DNA of 64,000 bases from Rhodosalinus halophilus (GCF_003298775.1 NZ_QNTQ01000018.1:1-64000), one strand, 5' to 3'. Shown: positions 34,921-44,529, counted from the first letter of the stretch. The notes: generated from the sequence alone by a model not told the origin. Program-made: numbers and translations.

Positions 34921-36546
34921 TCACATCCTGTAGACCGGACGGTGGGCGCGGCGCTCGGGGCGCAGGTTGACCACCCCGAGGCAGATGCCCAGCACCCGGC
35001 GGGTGTCGCGCGGGTCGATGATGCCGTCGTCGAAGACCCGCGCGGTGCAGAAGTAGGGGTCCGACTTCTCCTCGAACATGGCGCGCAGCCGCGCTTCCTC
35101 CTGCGCGAGTTCCTCCTCGGTCGCGGGGTTGCGCGAGATGGAGGCCCGGCGCAGGTCCATCAGCACCGAGGAGCCGACATCCGGGTTCATGCCGCCCAGC
35201 CGCGCGTTGGGCCACATGAACATGAAATGCGGCCGGAAGCCCCGCCCGGACATGCCGTAGTTGCCCGCGCCGTAGCTGCCGCCCGTCACCAGCGTGAGCC
35301 GCGGCACGCGGGTGTTGGACATCGCGTAGACGAGCTTGGCCGAATGCTTGGAGATGCCGCCCAACTCGGCCTCGCGCCCGACCATGAAGCCGGTCGTGTT
35401 CTGCAGGAACAGGATCGGGTGGCCGCGCTGGTCGCAGAGCTCGATGAAATGCGCGGCCTTCAGGCAGGCCTCCGAGAAGAGCACGCCGTTGTTGGCGATG
35501 ACGCCCACCTGGAAGCCCTCGAGCCGTCCGGTGCCGCAGACGATCGTCTCGCCCCATTCCGGCTTGAACTCGTGAAACTCGCTGCCGTCGAGAATCCGCG
35601 CGAGGATCTCGCGCTGGTCGAAGGGCCGCGAGAGATCCGTCCCGACGATGCCGGGAAGCTCTTCGGCGCTGAAAAGCGGCTCGGCGGGCGCGGCGCGGCC
35701 GGGCGCGAAGGGCTGTTCGTAGCCCAGGCTCGCGACCATGTCCCTGAGCTTGCCGATCGCCGCGTATTCGTCCGGCGCGATGTGGTCGGACACGCCCGAC
35801 TGCCGCGTGTGCAGCGCCGCGCCGCCGAGATCCTGCCGGTCAACGACCTCGGAAATCGCGGCCTTGACGATCTGCGGCCCGCCGAGGTGGATGGAGGCGC
35901 CGCCCTCAACCATCACGAACTCGTCGCAGAGCGCCGGGATGTAGGCGCCGCCCGCCGTGCATTCGCCGAAGACCGCGGCCAGCTGCGGGATGCCAGCGGC
36001 GGACATCCGGCACTGGCGGTGGAAGGTGCCGCCGAAGTGGTTCTCGTCGTAGAAGACCTCCTCCATCTGGTTGAGGTTGGCGCCGCCGCAATCGACCAGA
36101 TAGAGCGTGGGCAGCCGGTTCTCGGCGGCGATCTCCTGCGCGCGGATGTGCTTCTTGACCGTCTCGCGGTAGAAGCTGCCGCCCTTCACCGTCGCGTCGT
36201 TGGCGATGATCATGCAGGCGGTGCCGCGCACGGTGGCGATGCCGGTCACGATGCCCGCCGCCGGCAGACCGCCCTCGTAGAGTCCCCAGGCCGCGAGCGG
36301 ACTGAGCTCGAGAAAGGCCGTGCCGGGGTCGATCAGCAGGTCGATCCGCTCGCGCACGGGGATCTTGCCCCGCTCCCGGTGGCGCGCGACCATCTTCCCG
36401 CCGCCGCCGCCCCGCGACCAGGCGAGCTTGTCGTTCAAATCTTCCAGAAGCCGATCGTAGGCTTCCGCACGCGCAAGGTATTCGGCGGCCGAGACATCCG
36501 CCGCGCTCTCAAGCCGCGCCATGCGCGCCTCCGCGACTGTCAGCAT
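34921..36546 (-). CDS. Acyl-CoA carboxylase beta subunit (carboxyltransferase)
   Basis: A 541-residue carboxyltransferase. RHRERGKIPVRERIDLLIDPG is the usual N-terminal block. CoA-binding and oxyanion elements include FGECTAGGAYIPALCDEFVMV and LVTGGSYGAGNYGMSGRGF. The arrangement with LYLVDCGGANLNQMEEVFYDENHFGG and FLQNTTGFMVGREAELGG resembles methylcrotonyl-CoA and geranyl-CoA carboxylases more than propionyl-CoA carboxylases. The start overlaps the PaaK-like gene's stop (ATGA). It transfers CO2 from carboxybiotin to the gamma carbon of an enoyl-CoA, if the resemblance holds. Confidence 0.9.
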   Translation of the reverse strand: MLTVAEARMARLESAADVSAAEYLARAEAYDRLLEDLNDKLAWSRGGGGGKMVARHRERGKIPVRERIDLLIDPGTAFLELSPLAAWGLYEGGLPAAGIVTGIATVRGTACMIIANDATVKGGSFYRETVKKHIRAQEIAAENRLPTLYLVDCGGANLNQMEEVFYDENHFGGTFHRQCRMSAAGIPQLAAVFGECTAGGAYIPALCDEFVMVEGGASIHLGGPQIVKAAISEVVDRQDLGGAALHTRQSGVSDHIAPDEYAAIGKLRDMVASLGYEQPFAPGRAAPAEPLFSAEELPGIVGTDLSRPFDQREILARILDGSEFHEFKPEWGETIVCGTGRLEGFQVGVIANNGVLFSEACLKAAHFIELCDQRGHPILFLQNTTGFMVGREAELGGISKHSAKLVYAMSNTRVPRLTLVTGGSYGAGNYGMSGRGFRPHFMFMWPNARLGGMNPDVGSSVLMDLRRASISRNPATEEELAQEEARLRAMFEEKSDPYFCTARVFDDGIIDPRDTRRVLGICLGVVNLRPERRAHRPVYRM

Positions 36547-37730
36547 CAGAACTCACGGCGATCCTCCAGGAGCTTGCCCTCGCCCATCGCGTCGTGCCAG
36601 AGCACGCGGTCCGCCCGCAGGCGCGTGATCCGGCGGAACGCCTCGACCACCTCGTCCTCCCGCCGCGGTGCGCCGGACAGCTCCAGCGTGATGCGATCCT
36701 GCCCGGCCTCGCGCCAGACCACCACGCGCGCGACCGTCCCCGGCCCGAGCCGTGCGGCCAGCGCCTCCGCATGGGCCGGGTAAACGAAGATCTCGCGCAC
36801 CTTCACGCCCGCCCCGGCGCGCCCCTCGATCGGGCCGATCCGCGCGGCGAAGCCGTCGTCGGCCATCTCCCGCGCGCGGGCGAGATCGCCGGTGCCGAAG
36901 CGAATCATCGGCCAGCCGCGCGCCAGCGTGGTGACGACCACCTCGCCGGGCTGGCCGGCGGGCAGCGGCCGGCCGCTTTCCGGGTCGCAGATCTGCACCA
37001 GCCGCTCGGGGTGGCTGCGATAGCCCTCGCACGTCGCGTCCTCGTAGGCCACGAGGCCCAGGTCGGCGGTGCCGTAGGCGCCATGGGTGACGAGGCCGTG
37101 CGCCTCCTCGAGCCGGCGGCGCTTCGCCATCCAGTCGCCCGGCTCGCCGCCGAGGAACGCATGCCGCAGGGGCCAGTGTCCGCGCGTGGCGCCATGGGCC
37201 TCGGCGTAGGCCTGGGCCACCTTCTCGAAATAGGCCGTCGCGCCCAGAAAGGCTGTCACGCCCATCTGCGCGATCAGCTGAACCTGGAGCTCTGTCTGCC
37301 CCGGACCCGAGGGAATGACGGTCGCGCCCACGGCCTGCGCGCCTGCCCCGAAGATGAGCCCGGCCGGCACCAGATGATGCGACCATGTGTTGAGCACCAC
37401 ATCGCCGGGGCCCAGCCCGGCGGCCCGGAACATCAGCGCGAATCCGTGCGCCTCGCACCCCTTGAGTACCGGCTCGAAGATCGGCCCTGGCGAGGCGAAG
37501 ACCTGCGCAACTTCGGACATGGGAACCGACAGGAAACCGCCAAAGGGCGGGTCGGCCGCCTGAAGCTCCATCAGGCGGGCCTTGCCGAGCACCGGCAGGC
37601 TGTCGAGCGCCCCCGGACGCGCCAGATCCCGCGGCTCCAGCCCCGCCTCCGCGAGCCGCGCGGCAAGCGCCGGCGCGTGGCGGCAGGCCTCGGTGGCGCG
37701 CTCTGCGAGGACTGCGAGCCGGTCCGTCAT
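36546..37730 (-). CDS. Phenylacetate-CoA ligase-like adenylate-forming enzyme
   Basis: A 394-residue PaaK-family protein. VFASPGPIFEPVLKG and FRAAGLGPGDVVLNTWSHHLVPAGLIF form the N-terminal part. The adenylate-binding motif is THGAYGTADLGLVAYED, and the hinge-region GEVVVTTLARGWPMIRFGTGDLA is the usual Asp-containing motif. It is somewhat shorter than classical PaaK (about 430 residues), and the P-loop-like SSGTTG is reduced to ASPGP, so ligase activity should be tested. The start at 37730 overlaps the livF stop (ATGA). With the second ligase at 41729 it gives the operon two potential acyl-activating enzymes. Confidence 0.8.
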   Translation of the reverse strand: MTDRLAVLAERATEACRHAPALAARLAEAGLEPRDLARPGALDSLPVLGKARLMELQAADPPFGGFLSVPMSEVAQVFASPGPIFEPVLKGCEAHGFALMFRAAGLGPGDVVLNTWSHHLVPAGLIFGAGAQAVGATVIPSGPGQTELQVQLIAQMGVTAFLGATAYFEKVAQAYAEAHGATRGHWPLRHAFLGGEPGDWMAKRRRLEEAHGLVTHGAYGTADLGLVAYEDATCEGYRSHPERLVQICDPESGRPLPAGQPGEVVVTTLARGWPMIRFGTGDLARAREMADDGFAARIGPIEGRAGAGVKVREIFVYPAHAEALAARLGPGTVARVVVWREAGQDRITLELSGAPRREDEVVEAFRRITRLRADRVLWHDAMGEGKLLEDRREF

Positions 37731-38521
37731 CCCAGCCACCTCTTGCGCCTGCGGTAGTGCTTCACCTCGCGGTAGCTGGGCCGCTCCGTGCCATGGCCCA
37801 TGCCGAGATAGAATTCCTGCACGTCCTGATTGCCCTCCAGCTGGTCCCGCGATCCGTGGAGGACGACGCGCCCGCCCTCCATGATGTAGCCGTAGTCGCA
37901 GTGCGCGATGGCTGCGCGCGCGTTCTGCTCGACCATCAGGACCGTGAGTCCTTCGTCGCGGTTGATCCGCGAGATCGTGTCGAAGAGCTGCTGCGCGAGC
38001 ATCGGCGCAAGCCCCATCGAGGGCTCGTCGAGGAGCAGCAGCCGCGGCCGCGCCATCAGCGCGCGCCCGATCAGCAGCATCTGCATTTCGCCGCCCGAGA
38101 GATAGCCCGCGGTCCGGTCGAGCAGCTCCGGCAATGCCGGGAAGTAGCGAAAGACCCTGTCGAGATCCGCACGGACCGCCGCCCGGTCCGGGCGCAGATG
38201 CGCGCCGACCAGAAGGTTCTGCCGCACGGTCAGGTGCTCGAGAACCTTGCGCCCCTCGAGCACCTGCACGAGCCCCGCCTTCACCGTCGCCGCAGGATCG
38301 GCGTGGGTGATGTCGCGGCCCGCGAAGGTGATGCGCCCGTCCGTCACCTCGCCGTGCTCGGCCACCAGCAGCCCGGAGATGGCCTTGAGCGTCGTGGTCT
38401 TCCCGGCGCCGTTGGCGCCGAGAAGAACCACCATCTGACCCTCGCGCACCTCGAGATTGGCCGCGCGAAGGACCTGGATCACGCCGCCGTAGACGACATC
38501 GACATTGGCGAGGGTCAGCAC
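37727..38521 (-). CDS. livF: LIV-type ABC transporter ATPase (LivF-like)
   Basis: A 264-residue ATPase with Walker A GANGAGKTT (from residue 35), signature YLSGGEMQMLLIGRAL and Walker B LLLLDEPSMGLAP. VLEGRKVLEHLTVRQNLLVGA is the LivF pattern. The last ~25 residues (GTERPSYREVKHYRRRKRWLG) are an unusually basic tail beyond the normal LivF end. It lies after the binding protein and before the PaaK-like gene, with an ATGA overlap. It powers uptake of an amino acid, acyl or aromatic acid. The gene context favours a carboxylic acid. Confidence 0.86.
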   Translation of the reverse strand: MLTLANVDVVYGGVIQVLRAANLEVREGQMVVLLGANGAGKTTTLKAISGLLVAEHGEVTDGRITFAGRDITHADPAATVKAGLVQVLEGRKVLEHLTVRQNLLVGAHLRPDRAAVRADLDRVFRYFPALPELLDRTAGYLSGGEMQMLLIGRALMARPRLLLLDEPSMGLAPMLAQQLFDTISRINRDEGLTVLMVEQNARAAIAHCDYGYIMEGGRVVLHGSRDQLEGNQDVQEFYLGMGHGTERPSYREVKHYRRRKRWLG

Positions 38522-38528
38522 GGCGGGT

Positions 38529-39722
38529 TCACCACTTGTCGATGACGGGCACGTCGAACCATTCGCTCTGCACCGTCACGATCTCGCCGCCCTGCACGAC
38601 TTCCGCGGTCGCCTTGATGTCGCCCACGGGGAAGGGCGCGGAGGCGTCGTAGTCGAGGGTGGGAAGCGCCCCGAGGAGCTCGTCCTCCGAATAGGAGTGA
38701 CCCAGCAACGCGTCATACATCGCCTGCCCGTCGACGTTCGCAGCGCCGACATCGGCGATCGCGTTCTCCAGCACCCGCAGGGCGAGGATCGCCTGAGCCG
38801 AGGCCTGCGCGGCGATGAGCCCCCATTCGCCCTCCTCGGCGTGCTCCTCGAAGACGGCGCGGATCGGCAGATCCTCCTTGCCGGGCGCGGCGAAACTGAA
38901 CGCCGAGAAGGAGCCCTCGATCTGCTCGAGCGGGATGCCCTTGGCCACCTCCGTGAGCCCGTTGTGCGTGGAGGCGACGATCGGCACCCGCTGGCCCAGT
39001 TCGTCCATCGCCTTGGCCGCGGCGATGACCTGCGCCGTGGTGCCGCCCACCAGCAGCACGTCGGGCGCGTCCTCCAGCGCCGCGCGGACCTGCGAGGTCA
39101 GCGAGACCGGCGAGGTGTCGGCCCATTGCGTCGAGGTCACCGTGAAGCGCTCGGGATACTGCTCCGCCAGCGCCTTCACCCCGTTGACCTGATCGACGAA
39201 GCCGGCCTGGTTCTGGGTCGAGACGGCGGCGATCTTCAGCGTCCCGCCCGTCTCGCCCTGCAGATGCGAGAAGAGGCCCGCGAATTCGTGGCTGTAGGTC
39301 GGCCGGATCGAGAAGTGCCAGCCGTCCGGCTTCCAGACCAGGCCGACCATCGCGGTGCCCAGGAGCATGGGCACCTTGTCGTTCGGAAGCCGGCCCATCA
39401 GCGTCACGAGGTCGGGCGAGCCGAAGCCCAGGTGCATGATCGGCTCGTCCGAGGTCAGGATCGAGGGCCATGTCCGGGCGATCACGGCGCTGTCGTAGCG
39501 CATGTCGTAGATCTTCAGATCCACCTCGACGCCCAGATCCTCGCCCACTTCGGCGTTCCAGTAGTCCACGACCGCCTGAAGCCCCGCCATGGCGTTGGGC
39601 ATCACGTCGGCGAAGGGGCCCGAGTAATCGGCGCTCGCGGTCATGGTGTAGGTTTGCGCCAGCGATGGCGAGGCCAGACAGAGCGTCGCCGCCCCGGCCG
39701 TCAGCAGTGCTTTCAGTTTCAT
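38529..39722 (-). CDS. livK: LIV-type periplasmic substrate-binding protein
   Basis: A 397-residue protein with signal peptide MKLKALLTAGAATLCLASPS and cleavage near LAQTY. The mature part is a Peripla_BP_6 type receptor (VDLKIYDMRYDSAVIART, LKIAAVSTQNQAGFVDQVNG, DVLLVGGTTAQVIAAAKAMDELGQRVPIVAS). In this group, ligands range from leucine to aromatic acids and amides. It lies between the LivM and LivF genes. A 54-base gap separates it from livM, with a GGAGGAGA ribosome binding site, allowing higher expression of the binding protein. Confidence 0.85.
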   Translation of the reverse strand: MKLKALLTAGAATLCLASPSLAQTYTMTASADYSGPFADVMPNAMAGLQAVVDYWNAEVGEDLGVEVDLKIYDMRYDSAVIARTWPSILTSDEPIMHLGFGSPDLVTLMGRLPNDKVPMLLGTAMVGLVWKPDGWHFSIRPTYSHEFAGLFSHLQGETGGTLKIAAVSTQNQAGFVDQVNGVKALAEQYPERFTVTSTQWADTSPVSLTSQVRAALEDAPDVLLVGGTTAQVIAAAKAMDELGQRVPIVASTHNGLTEVAKGIPLEQIEGSFSAFSFAAPGKEDLPIRAVFEEHAEEGEWGLIAAQASAQAILALRVLENAIADVGAANVDGQAMYDALLGHSYSEDELLGALPTLDYDASAPFPVGDIKATAEVVQGGEIVTVQSEWFDVPVIDKW

Positions 39723-39776
39723 CTCTTCTCCTCCCTAGACGCGGGCAGTTTCGGCCCGCCTTTCTCCGCCCCGTGG

Positions 39777-40829
39777 TCAGTTTCTCGGGAATGGCCAGAG
39801 ACGGAATGCCTTCATGCCGGTGTGCCAGAGGTGCGCCAGCCCGCGCGGCTCGAAGATCAGCGCGATCAGGATGCAGAGCGCGAGGACGACGGAGCTGAGC
39901 GCGAAAACGGTGCCGCCGCCGAGGCCGCCGTCCGCCTGCAGCATGGCGTTCGCGAACTTGTGCAGGCCTTCCTGCAGCAGCGTGACGAAGACGACGCCCA
40001 GGATGGGGCCGACCGGCGAATGCAGCCCGCCCACGATCAGCATGCCCAGATACCAGACCGAGGTGAACAGCGTGAAGCTGGAGACCGTGACGAACTGCAG
40101 GAAATAGGCCAGCACCGCCCCGGCCACGCCGGCATAGAGCGCGCCGGCGAAGAAGGCCTCGATCTTGATGCGCGTGACCTGGATGCCCATGACGCTCGCC
40201 GCGGAGTCGTTGTCGTGCACCGCCCGGAACGCGCGCCCGATGCGCGAACGCGGCAGGTTGAACGCGGTCCATGTCGCCAGGGCGGCCACGAAGAGCCCCA
40301 GGAAATAGAGCCCCGTGGGCGTGCCCAGGTTCAGCCCGAAGAGCGTGGGCGGCATCACGGGCATCCCCACCAGCCCGCCGAGCCACGACATGGGCAGCGC
40401 GAGGATCACGATCGGGAACATGACCTGCGCGGCCAGCGTGGTCAGCGCGAGGTAGAAGCCCTTCACCCGCCAGGCCGGCAGCGCGAAGACGATCGAGATG
40501 CAGCCTGCGGCGAGCGCGCCCGCCGGGATCGTGGCCCAGATCGGCACGCCCATCCCGGAAAGCTTCGCCGCGGTGAAGGCGCCGACGCCCACGAAGGCCG
40601 ACTGCGCGATGTTGATCTGCCCCGCCATGCCGACGGTGACGTAGAGCCCGTAGACCGCGACCAGCGTGATGAAGAGGTTGGTGAACTCGCCCAGCAGCCA
40701 CGGCCCGGCCACCGCCGGCAGCAGCACAAGCGCGGCGAGAAGCGCCAGAAGCCAGAGCCGCGCGCGCAGCGTTTCGAGAACCCGTGCCTCGGCGGCGTAG
40801 CTTTCGAACCAGATCCCGGTGGGTCGCAT
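39777..40829 (-). CDS. livM: LIV-type ABC transporter permease (LivM-like)
   Basis: A 350-residue inner-membrane permease with about ten helices. GMAGQINIAQSAFVGVGAFTAAKLS and FRAVHDNDSAASVMGIQVTRIKIEAFFAGALYAGVAGA (coupling loop) are the LivM signatures. The N-terminus carries ~30 polar residues before the first helix (MRPTGIWFESYAAEARVLETL). It pairs with LivH at 40833 to form the channel. Position and orientation fit a single transcript from the LivG gene onward. Confidence 0.88.
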   Translation of the reverse strand: MRPTGIWFESYAAEARVLETLRARLWLLALLAALVLLPAVAGPWLLGEFTNLFITLVAVYGLYVTVGMAGQINIAQSAFVGVGAFTAAKLSGMGVPIWATIPAGALAAGCISIVFALPAWRVKGFYLALTTLAAQVMFPIVILALPMSWLGGLVGMPVMPPTLFGLNLGTPTGLYFLGLFVAALATWTAFNLPRSRIGRAFRAVHDNDSAASVMGIQVTRIKIEAFFAGALYAGVAGAVLAYFLQFVTVSSFTLFTSVWYLGMLIVGGLHSPVGPILGVVFVTLLQEGLHKFANAMLQADGGLGGGTVFALSSVVLALCILIALIFEPRGLAHLWHTGMKAFRLWPFPRN

Positions 40830-40832
40830 CCG

Positions 40833-41732
40833 TCAGAGCCTCTCGATCCTGCGCCAGCCGAAGAGGCCGTAGGGACGTATCAGCAGCACCGCGACCATCG
40901 CGACATAGGGCAACAGCCCCGACGCCGCGCCGTTGGTGAGCGGGTCCAGATAGGCGGAGGCGAGCGCCTCCAGAACGCCGATGATGACCCCCGCCAGCGG
41001 TGCGCCGCGAATGCTCTCCATTCCCCCGAGCAGCGCGACCGGGAGCGCCTTGAAGCCGATCACCGCGACCTCGAGCGACAGGATCGATCCCGAAAGCAGA
41101 ACGACGGACGCCGCGGTCGCGACCACGGTGCCCAGCACCCAGGCCGTGGCGATCGCCTGCCGCACCGAGACGCCCAGCGACAGCGCCGTGGTGTGGTCCT
41201 CCGCCACAGCGGCGAGCCGCAGGCCGAGCCGCGAGCGGGTGAAGAACAGATGCAGGGCGGCCGTGAGCGCCAGCGTGAAGGCGGCGCCGATCAGGAGCCG
41301 CGTGTTCACCAGGAAGGGTCCGATCTGGAGCGCGCCTTCCGGCAGGATCACCGGGATCGACCGGGTCTCGGCCCCCCAGACGAGTTGCACCAGGCCCCGC
41401 AGCAGGATGAGCAGCGCGACGCCGGCCATGAAGATGGTGAAGGCCGGCTGCCCGATCAGCGGGCGGAATACCGAGCGCTCCACCGCCGCCCCGAAGACCA
41501 TGCAGCCGGCTGCCGTCAGCAGCAGCGAGACAGGTATCGGCAGGGGCCAGCCAAGGCCGGCCGCCCCTTCGGTGAAGGTCCACAGCAGGAAGGCGCCAAC
41601 GACGAGCACCTCGCCCTGCGCGAGGTTGATGATCTTCGCGGCGCGATAGATCACGACGAAGGAAATCGCCACCAGCCCGTAGACCAGGCCGACGAGCGAT
41701 CCCTCGATGACGATCTGAAGCAGGTCGATCAT
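40833..41732 (-). CDS. livH: LIV-type ABC transporter permease (LivH-like)
   Basis: A 299-residue permease with about eight helices. GSLVGLVYGLVAISFVVIYRAAKIINLAQGEVLVVGA is the classic LivH N-terminus. AVAEDHTTALSLGVSVRQAIATAWVLGTVVA is the coupling loop, and AVIGFKALPVALLGGMESIRGAPLAGVIIG follows. The ATG overlaps the acyl-CoA ligase stop (ATGA). Together with LivM, LivF, LivG and LivK it completes a full importer inside the operon. Confidence 0.88.
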   Translation of the reverse strand: MIDLLQIVIEGSLVGLVYGLVAISFVVIYRAAKIINLAQGEVLVVGAFLLWTFTEGAAGLGWPLPIPVSLLLTAAGCMVFGAAVERSVFRPLIGQPAFTIFMAGVALLILLRGLVQLVWGAETRSIPVILPEGALQIGPFLVNTRLLIGAAFTLALTAALHLFFTRSRLGLRLAAVAEDHTTALSLGVSVRQAIATAWVLGTVVATAASVVLLSGSILSLEVAVIGFKALPVALLGGMESIRGAPLAGVIIGVLEALASAYLDPLTNGAASGLLPYVAMVAVLLIRPYGLFGWRRIERL

Positions 41733-43666
41733 GCGCTCGCCTCCATCCGGTTCATCTCCACCACGGCGCGGAGGCGGCTCTTGCGGCCGTCCTGGTAGGA
41801 CACGTCTATGTCGATCTCGACGCGCTCGGCGTCGCCGTGCAGCCCCTCGATGAGAGGGGCGTATCGGCTTTCGATCGCGCCCCGGCGCAGCTTGCGCGAG
41901 CGGGTGAGTTCCTCCTCGTCGGCGTCGAGTTCCTTGGGCAGGTTGGCGAAGGCGGCGATGCGCGCCCCCGGATCGACGATGGCGTTGACCTTGGCGACCT
42001 CGCGGGCGATCTCGGTCCGCACGGGCGGGAGCTGGCTCAGCTCGGAGAAGGTGCCGAAGCCGAGGCCCGCGCGCTCGGCGACGCGGCCGGCGATTTCCAT
42101 GTCGATGTTGATCAGCGCCACCACACGGTCCCGGTCCTCGCCGCCGATCACGATGGCGTCGCGCACCATCGCCGCCGAGCGCAGATGGTTTTCCAGGAAC
42201 TGCGGCGGATAGGTCTGCCCGGTGGAGAGGCGGCGAAGATCCTTCACCCGGTCGAGGAAGATCAGCTCGCCCCGCTCGTCGAGCCGGACCGCGTCGCCGG
42301 TCCTGTAGCCGTCCTCGCCGCCGCCCAGCGCCGCATCCGCGCCGGCATCGCCCAGATAGCCCGCGAAGGCCCGGCCCTTCAGGCACAGCTCGCCGTCGTC
42401 GAGCCAGGCCTCCAGCGGCGCCGCGATGGTCGGGTCCGAGGGCATCAGGTGGCCCAGGGTCTCGGGGTTCTTGTCGCCCGGACGGTGGGTCGCGATCAGG
42501 CCCAGCTCGGAGCTGCCGTAGAGATTGCCCAGCGGTACCCCGAAGGCGCGGAAGCGCGCGAAAAGCTCGGGCGACAGGCCCGATCCCCCGGACAGAACCG
42601 CCTTCGCCCGCGTGAGCCCGAGCAGATCGCGCACCCCCTTGAGCACGAGCTGGTCCGCCAGCGGCCAGGTGACCGCGCGCTGCCAGGCCGAGCCCTGCCC
42701 CGAGGCCCGCTCGGCGCCGCGCGCCAAACCCCAGCGGAACAGACGCTGCCGCCACGGCCCGGCATCCATCATGCGCGCCTCGACCGCCGACGCCTGCATC
42801 TCCCATTGCCGCGGCGTGAACATCAGGAAATCCGGCCCGATCTCGCGCAGATCGGCCTGCACCGTCTCCGGCTTCTCGGCGAAGTGCAGCACCAGCGGCG
42901 CCAGCAGCGGCAGCCCGACGCCGAAGAACTGCTCGGCCGCCCAGGCGGGCGAGATATAGGACAGGTAATTCCCTCCGGGCCGGATCCCCAGCGCTCCCAT
43001 CAAGCGATAGGCGTTGTCGAGGATGAAGGCATGGTCGAGCATGGCCGCCTTCGGCTTGCCCGTCGTGCCGGAGGTGTAGCAGTAGACGGCGATATCGCCC
43101 TGCGTGGCCTCGGCGATCCGCCGCTCTGCCGCCTCGGTGGGCGGGGCTTCGGCCACCGCATCGTCCAGGCGCACCAGACGCGGGTCGGCGTAATCCCACA
43201 ACCCGTTCGGGTCGATGTAGAGGATCCTCCGCACGCGCTCGGCACCGTCGCGGGCGAGCGCCTTGTCCACCTGTTCCTGGTCCTCCGCGAGCAGGAAGAC
43301 GGCGCCCGAGTGGCCGAGGACGTGATCCAGTTCTTCGGCCGAAGCGTCGGGATAGACGCTCACCGCGATCGCGCCGAGCGCGATGGCCGACATCTGGGTG
43401 ATCCAGGCCTCCTCGCGGTTTTCCGAGATCAGGCAGATCGCCTCTCCGGGCGCGAGGCCCAGCGCCTCGAGCGCGGCAGCGGTGCGGAGCACCCGCGCGT
43501 AGAGCCCGCCCCAGCTCGTGGCACGCCATATGCCCGCCCGCTTCGACCGGATGGCCGTCGCCCTGCCCATCTCTTGCGCGTTGTCGCGCAGCAGTTGCGG
43601 CAGCGTGCGGCCCTCCGCCTTGCGCGGCAGATCGACGGGCCGCGCCACCAGGTGCTGGGCGGTCAT
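41729..43666 (-). CDS. AMP-forming acyl-CoA synthetase (FadD-like)
   Basis: Adenylate-forming enzyme of 645 residues. The P-loop is YCYTSGTTGKPKAAML; GNLYGSSELGLIATH is the adenine-binding motif; DGYRTGDAVRLDERGELIFLDRVKDL contains the hinge Asp and Arg. The layout with long N- and C-terminal parts fits long-chain or aromatic acyl-CoA ligases found between LIV-type transporter genes. The ATG overlaps the LivG stop (ATGA), and its own stop overlaps LivH. It probably activates the imported acid to its CoA thioester on entry. Confidence 0.87.
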   Translation of the reverse strand: MTAQHLVARPVDLPRKAEGRTLPQLLRDNAQEMGRATAIRSKRAGIWRATSWGGLYARVLRTAAALEALGLAPGEAICLISENREEAWITQMSAIALGAIAVSVYPDASAEELDHVLGHSGAVFLLAEDQEQVDKALARDGAERVRRILYIDPNGLWDYADPRLVRLDDAVAEAPPTEAAERRIAEATQGDIAVYCYTSGTTGKPKAAMLDHAFILDNAYRLMGALGIRPGGNYLSYISPAWAAEQFFGVGLPLLAPLVLHFAEKPETVQADLREIGPDFLMFTPRQWEMQASAVEARMMDAGPWRQRLFRWGLARGAERASGQGSAWQRAVTWPLADQLVLKGVRDLLGLTRAKAVLSGGSGLSPELFARFRAFGVPLGNLYGSSELGLIATHRPGDKNPETLGHLMPSDPTIAAPLEAWLDDGELCLKGRAFAGYLGDAGADAALGGGEDGYRTGDAVRLDERGELIFLDRVKDLRRLSTGQTYPPQFLENHLRSAAMVRDAIVIGGEDRDRVVALINIDMEIAGRVAERAGLGFGTFSELSQLPPVRTEIAREVAKVNAIVDPGARIAAFANLPKELDADEEELTRSRKLRRGAIESRYAPLIEGLHGDAERVEIDIDVSYQDGRKSRLRAVVEMNRMEASA

Positions 43667-44460
43667 TGCGCCGCCTCCTGTTCGCGCGCCTCGCCAAGGT
43701 ATGCGGCGATGACGCGCGGGTCGTTGCGGATCTCCGCCGGCGTGCCGTCGGCGATCACGCTGCCGAATTCGAGCACGGTCAGCTGGTCCGAGATGTCCAT
43801 GACCACGTCCATGTCGTGCTCGACGAGCACGACCGGGGTGCCGAAGCGTTCGCGGATGTCGAGGACGAAGCGGGCGAGGTCGCCCTTTTCCTCCGGGCTC
43901 ATGCCCGCCATCGGCTCGTCCATCACCAGCACCCGCGGCCCGAGCGCGAGCGCCCGCCCCAGGTCCACCCGCTTGCGCAAGCCGTAGGGCATGTCGCCCA
44001 CGGCCCGGTGCCGGTCCTCTTCCAGTTCGAGGAAGTCGATGATTTCCTCCGCAAGGGACGTGAACGCCTCTTCCTGCCGGACCGCCCAGGGCGGTCGGAA
44101 GAGGCCGCCGAAGACTCCGCCGCGCATCTTCGGGTGGAAGCCCGTCAGGATGTTTTCCCGCACAGTCATCGACGGATAGGTCTGGATGCCCTGGAAGGTG
44201 CGCCCGATACCCAGGGCCGCCCGCTCCGGCGGTCGCATCGACGAGATGTCGCGCCCCTCCAACAGCACGGCGCCGCTCGAGGGGCGGTAGAAGCCCGACA
44301 GGCAATTGAGCAGGCTTGACTTGCCCGCGCCGTTGGGACCGATCAGGGCGTGGATCGTGCCGGCCCGCACGCGCACGGAAACCGATTTCAGGGCCTCCAC
44401 CGCGCCGAAACGCAGGCAGAGGTCACTCGCCTCCAGTATGGTCGCGCCAGTGGCGGCCAT
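43663..44460 (-). CDS. livG: LIV-type ABC transporter ATPase (LivG-like)
   Basis: A 265-residue ATPase. Walker A is GPNGAGKSSLLNCLSGFY, followed by GRTFQGIQTYPSMTVRENILTGFH. The usual LSGG signature appears to be replaced by DMPYGLRKRVDLGRAL, a form common in this LivG subgroup, and Walker B is RVLVMDEPMAGM. It is the first transporter gene of the operon, 69 bases downstream of the acyl-CoA dehydrogenase stop. It works with LivF on the LivHM channel. Confidence 0.86.
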   Translation of the reverse strand: MAATGATILEASDLCLRFGAVEALKSVSVRVRAGTIHALIGPNGAGKSSLLNCLSGFYRPSSGAVLLEGRDISSMRPPERAALGIGRTFQGIQTYPSMTVRENILTGFHPKMRGGVFGGLFRPPWAVRQEEAFTSLAEEIIDFLELEEDRHRAVGDMPYGLRKRVDLGRALALGPRVLVMDEPMAGMSPEEKGDLARFVLDIRERFGTPVVLVEHDMDVVMDISDQLTVLEFGSVIADGTPAEIRNDPRVIAAYLGEAREQEAAQ

Positions 44461-44529
44461 GTCCTCCTCCCTGGATCGCGCGCCGCTCTTCCGGCGGTTC
44501 GCGCAAGGCCCGGCTGCCGATACGGCAGC

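Noticed and set aside
38505-41798. Plus-strand open frame of about 1100 codons opposite the LIV genes
   Set aside because: Highly skewed composition (Arg, Glu, Gln, His) mirrors the membrane genes on the other strand. Not a repeat protein by design, only an antisense shadow.
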